Part shown: positions 62,615-64,000 of the stretch, piece after piece
Layout of the letters: each line of letters starts with the position of its first letter
How positions within the stretch are numbered: the first letter of the stretch is position 1
Assembly (NCBI RefSeq): GCF_001457435.1
Contig: NZ_LN881717.1
Span: forward strand, 1,063,339 to 1,127,338
Length of the DNA: 64,000 nt
DNA from: Actinobaculum massiliense
GTDB lineage: Bacteria; Actinomycetota; Actinomycetes; Actinomycetales; Actinomycetaceae
Direction of reading: 5' to 3'
The notes under the pieces: generated by a model
The model's database searches: none
The model's input: only the letters and a program-made list of their open reading frames with translations
Told to the model about the DNA's origin: nothing
Translations under genes and position numbers: made by a program

Positions 62615-63577
62615 TTAGTTGTTCTCGGTGGCGTCCTCGACCACGTCCTTGGCTTTATCGGCCAGTTCCTGAGCCTTGTCAGCACCATCCTCGGCCGCAT
62701 GCTGAGCAGTGGATGCTGCCCGCTTTCCAGACTCCTTCGCCGAATCGGCGAGGTCTTCGGCCTTATCCTTGGCTGAATCAGCCAGGTCCTCAGCCTTTTC
62801 CTTCGCCTGCTCAGCTACGTCGCCAGCCTTCTCAGCCGCATCTTCAGCGCCATCGGCAACCTTGGCAACGGCGTCGTCGTCGGCAGACTCCTCGGAAGGA
62901 TTATCGACATCCGCCCAGTAGGACTCGGCCCAAGGATCTTCGGTGGGCTGGCTGCGCTTCCACAGGAAGTAGACCGCAACGCCGAGCCCGCCTACCAGAG
63001 CGAGAGTGCCGAAGACCTTGCCGCCGCGAGAACGCTTCTTCTGCGGCTCCGGCGTCTGCAACTCACGCGATGCGCTGCGGCCAACCTTCTTAGCCGTCTC
63101 AGCAACATTGCCGTCGTAGTCGCGCGCGGCATCGGCCGCGGCCTGCCAAGCGCGATGGGCGCGGGGCAGGTAATCGTTCTTCACCTTCTCCGCCAAGCCA
63201 GATCCGGCATCCTTTGCGTCGTCGATATAAGGCTGAGCCTTGCTCTTCGCATCCTCGATGTACGGCCGGGCCTTGTCGGCCGCTTCCTCCAGATACGGAC
63301 GCGCCTTATCCGCGATTTCCTGGGCGCGCGGGGCCGCCCAGTCATAACCCTGCTTGGCGTAATCCTGCAACTTCTCGTTGGCGGCCTTCGCGTACTCCTG
63401 CACATCAGAAGCAGCGTGCTTGGCCTGGCGCTCGAAGCGCTTCGAATAGAACTTGCCCTTCAGCTTCGCCTTCTTCGCGCGCTTGTCAGCCTCTGAACGC
63501 AGAGAATCGATTTGATCGAGAATGCGATCGACCTCTTCCTGCGCCTTCTTTTCGGCGTGCGTCTTACCAAAACTCAT
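62615..63577 (-). CDS. Hypothetical membrane protein with helical (LEA/apolipoprotein-like) repeats
   Basis: A 320-residue protein of unknown function. Residues 1-180 are amphipathic helix with repeats such as ADKARPYLEEA, ADKARPYIEDA, KSKAQPYIDDA; one membrane helix follows (about 192-215, VFGTLALVGGLGVAVYFLW), and an acidic helix-repeat tail (AEDLADSAKDK units, 11 residues). Ala/Lys/Glu-rich repeats like these occur in YtxH and late-embryogenesis-type stress proteins. Terminated by the hairpin at 62528-62561. Confidence 0.7.
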   Translation of the reverse strand: MSFGKTHAEKKAQEEVDRILDQIDSLRSEADKRAKKAKLKGKFYSKRFERQAKHAASDVQEYAKAANEKLQDYAKQGYDWAAPRAQEIADKARPYLEEAADKARPYIEDAKSKAQPYIDDAKDAGSGLAEKVKNDYLPRAHRAWQAAADAARDYDGNVAETAKKVGRSASRELQTPEPQKKRSRGGKVFGTLALVGGLGVAVYFLWKRSQPTEDPWAESYWADVDNPSEESADDDAVAKVADGAEDAAEKAGDVAEQAKEKAEDLADSAKDKAEDLADSAKESGKRAASTAQHAAEDGADKAQELADKAKDVVEDATENN

Positions 63578-63754
63578 GGAACGACCTCCTATTGTTTACG
63601 CGGAGGTTCTCCCCGCGGAATTTTCACTTGCCTATTCTTCCACCATTTGGCGGCTGAATGTCACTCAAGTCACGCTACCCGAGGATCTTTCACAAATGGC
63701 CGATTTCAGGAGGTTGTTCGGCGTTCCGCGCAACTCTGTGCGAGGATATAGCCC
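63578..63754. promoter_or_regulatory. Divergent promoter region
   Basis: 177 bp separate the membrane-protein gene and the cyclophilin gene, which are transcribed apart. AGGAGGTCG-like Shine-Dalgarno sequence precedes the minus-strand ATG (complement of 63585-63592). No further motif recognised. Confidence 0.4.
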
Positions 63755-64000
63755 ATGAACGCTATTTTTCATACGAGTGAAGGTGACATCGCGGTAGAGC
63801 TCTACCCCGAGCAAGCCCCCGAAACCGTCGCCAACTTTACGGAGCTGGCAACCGGAAAGCGCGAGTGGACCGATCCCGCAACGGGTAAGAAGAATTCGGA
63901 GCCGCTGTACGACGGCACCATTTTCCACCGCGTCATCTCCGGTTTCATGATTCAAGGTGGCGATCCGCTGGGCAACGGTACCGGTGGACCGGGATACACG
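63755..64000 (+). CDS. Peptidyl-prolyl cis-trans isomerase (cyclophilin type), 5' part
   Basis: The first 82 residues of a cyclophilin; the window ends within the gene. It starts [20 protein letters not shown], with [14 protein letters not shown] and the catalytic segment [20 protein letters not shown], in which Arg, Phe and Gln contact the proline substrate. Cytoplasmic, without a signal. This gene is also a usual neighbour of the actinobacterial origin (Mtb ppiA Rv0009). Confidence 0.95.
   Translation, partial: MNAIFHTSEGDIAVELYPEQAPETVANFTELATGKREWTDPATGKKNSEPLYDGTIFHRVISGFMIQGGDPLGNGTGGPGYT

Overview
The window is a chromosomal origin region of a moderately high-GC Actinomycetota, most likely a member of the Actinomycetaceae (Actinomyces/Trueperella/Arcanobacterium-like). 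The evidence is the gene order pcnA - NUDIX - DUF6049 - MviN-type pseudokinase - trxB - thioredoxin-like - parB/parA - rsmG - jag - yidC - yidD - rnpA - rpmH - dnaA - dnaN - recF - DUF721 - gyrB - gyrA - DUF3566 - tRNA-Ile - tRNA-Ala, which is the actinobacterial oriC arrangement. The species cannot be fixed from the sequence alone.

Layout. Positions 1-288 and 4384-4445 carry Nextera (Tn5 mosaic-end) adapter sequence, so this end of the contig is probably a chain of joined fragments: an unplaced piece (1-250), a piece with a class A penicillin-binding protein and an AI-2E-type transporter (289-4383), and the main chromosome piece from 4446 on. From 5 to 16 kb the genes concern tRNA maturation, cell envelope and redox, but the MurJ flippase module that normally lies between DUF6049 and the pseudokinase is absent. 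From 17 to 36 kb lie the origin, partition (parABS with at least five parS sites, three of them inside parB), the RNase P/ribosomal protein L34/YidC block and the gyrases. From 36.7 to 46.3 kb is an accessory block: an efflux-type MFS gene with a divergent ArsR-like regulator and a clear operator, a two-component system facing a VTC/DUF4956/carbohydrate-binding gene set, a cupin and a methyltransferase.

From 46.4 to 58.4 kb a minus-strand purine operon runs purE-purC-purF-purM-purN/purO-AICARFT-purD-purL. It is of a type better known from Clostridia: PurL is a single chain of about 1240 residues, PurF lacks the N-terminal catalytic cysteine, and the last two steps are done by a stand-alone AICAR formyltransferase and a PurO-type IMP cyclohydrolase, here fused in frame to PurN. 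purK and purB are not in the window. From 58.9 to 64 kb are a GNAT gene, an F420-type NADP oxidoreductase-like gene, a flavin-dependent monooxygenase-like gene, a VIT-family transporter, a repeat-rich membrane protein and the start of a cyclophilin.

The most unusual signal is a dispersed short repeat, consensus CGCGGAAYYATCG on one strand or the other. I found about 18 copies between 44.8 and 62.5 kb and no full-length copy in the first 44 kb. It occurs in intergenic DNA and also inside several coding regions (PurL, GNAT, the oxidoreductase, the VIT N-terminus), often in pairs or series at 24 or 26 bp spacing, and it forms a five-unit array at 62402-62514 beside a strong terminator. I do not recognise it as a known element.
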